DNA of 64,000 nt from an uncultured Megasphaera sp. (GTDB lineage: Bacteria; Bacillota; Negativicutes; Veillonellales; Megasphaeraceae). Of this stretch, positions 63,550 through 64,000 are shown piece after piece. The DNA lies in the NCBI GenBank assembly GCA_900540735.1, contig UQHB01000003.1, positions 45,218 through 109,217 on the forward strand, read 5' to 3'. The position numbers and the translations under genes are program-made. A model generated the notes under the pieces. The model saw nothing but the letters and a program-made list of their open reading frames with translations. It made no database searches and was not told the DNA's origin. How positions within the stretch are numbered: position 1 is the first letter of the stretch; each line of letters opens with the position of its first letter.

Positions 63550-63881
63550 GGTTCATCCCCACATTCATGGGGCAGCTATTACGTTATTCCATATTACCTT
63601 GTATACACGAGGCACATCCCCGCTCAGACGGAGCAACGGCAGTGATATATTACGCTTGCATTACTGCAAGGGTCTATTCCCATATTCATGGGACATGATA
63701 CTCGGTGGCACATCGTAGATTCTCTGCGAAGGCCTATCCCCACGAACGTGAGGCAAGTTAAAAAATATATTGCCGATACTGGGATTATTTAGGTGTATCT
63801 CCGCAAATACGGAGCAGATTTTGTGCAATACATAGTCAATGTTGCCCATCCAGGTTCATTCCCGCACACACGGGACAGATA
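63550..63881 (-). CRISPR. CRISPR array B, fully degenerate
   Basis: Six units at 63550, 63611, 63671, 63731, 63792 and 63853, 60-61 bp apart, each a mutated version of the array A repeat. The stems are partly kept by compensating changes, e.g. CCCCACATTCATGGGG and CTCCGCAAATACGGAG. No unit is identical to the array A consensus, including the leader-proximal one, so the array is a relic. Confidence 0.82.
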
Positions 63882-63930
63882 TTGCTAAAATGGCTAAATA
63901 AAGCTGTTTTAAGTGGGAACCTATCTTTCA
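63882..63930 (-). promoter_or_regulatory. Relic leader of array B
   Basis: Directly beyond the last repeat the motif TAAAATGGCTAAATAAAGCTGTTTT recalls TAAAATGGCTTAAAACAGCCATTTT at the leader side of array A. This gives array B the same orientation, leader at right. Nothing else is supported from here to the window end. Confidence 0.5.
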
Positions 63931-64000
63931 GGTTACCTTAATATATGATGAATTGCAACTTTTAGTGCGACACTCGTAATTCATGTACAAGTACCTCAAA

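Overview
The window looks like chromosomal DNA of a diderm Firmicute of the Negativicutes (Veillonellaceae, most like Megasphaera; this is inference). The main reasons are two tandem OmpM-type outer-membrane porins with an N-terminal S-layer-homology domain, an RND efflux pump with a lipoprotein adaptor, and Firmicute-type gene orders (mreBCD-mrdA-minD-like-rodA followed by the two TIGR03960/TIGR03936 radical-SAM genes). No rRNA or tRNA gene was seen.

Layout. 1-3.4 kb is AT-rich and looks like the end of an integrated element: two paralogous secreted proteins, a DUF4160-DUF2442-XRE cassette and a tyrosine integrase, next to a frameshifted ynfA remnant. 3.7-9.2 kb holds an RND pump, its adaptor and a MarR regulator, divergent from a decayed MFS transporter. 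9.3-12 kb is a pabA-pabB-pabC operon for p-aminobenzoate. 12-17.8 kb is a potassium operon with one TrkA and three different TrkH subunits in a row. 17.9-21.4 kb has two OmpM porins, each behind its own promoter and a long leader sharing a conserved block. 21.4-23.3 kb encodes a KimA-type potassium importer. 23.4-29.1 kb is a complete urease operon (ureA-B-C-I-E-F-G-D) including a UreI-type urea channel. 29.4-33 kb has ferritin, a trans-sulfuration-type PLP enzyme behind a SAM-I riboswitch, an amidohydrolase and purine nucleoside phosphorylase. 33-42.2 kb is the radical-SAM and cell-shape cluster.

From 42.9 kb the window becomes accessory. An iron-type alcohol dehydrogenase is cut off exactly where a foreign block begins. 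That block carries an HTH regulator, an Rpn/PD-(D/E)XK nuclease with a decayed partial duplicate, a region-4-only sigma-like protein, small unknown proteins, an AAA-ATPase/PD-(D/E)XK protein, an M48 protease and a serine recombinase with repeated binding-site-like motifs upstream. Then come a Fic-fold protein with an altered catalytic motif and a large fusion of a single-HKD PLD nuclease with a P-loop NTPase, preceded by an XRE regulator. From 54.5 to 63.9 kb lies a type I-E CRISPR-Cas locus: a partly intact array with a long decayed tail, cas2-cas1-cas6e-cas5e-cas7e-cse2-(unknown 105-aa gene)-cse1, no cas3 in the window, several small accessory genes, and a second, wholly degenerate array.

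The signals most worth following are: two copies, about 12 kb apart, of an unrecognised structured element in which helices are conserved while sequence changes (50466-50588 and 62417-62549); the PLD-NTPase fusion as a candidate defence gene; the unknown gene embedded by overlaps between cse1 and cse2 in a cas3-less operon; and the shared leader of the two porin genes.
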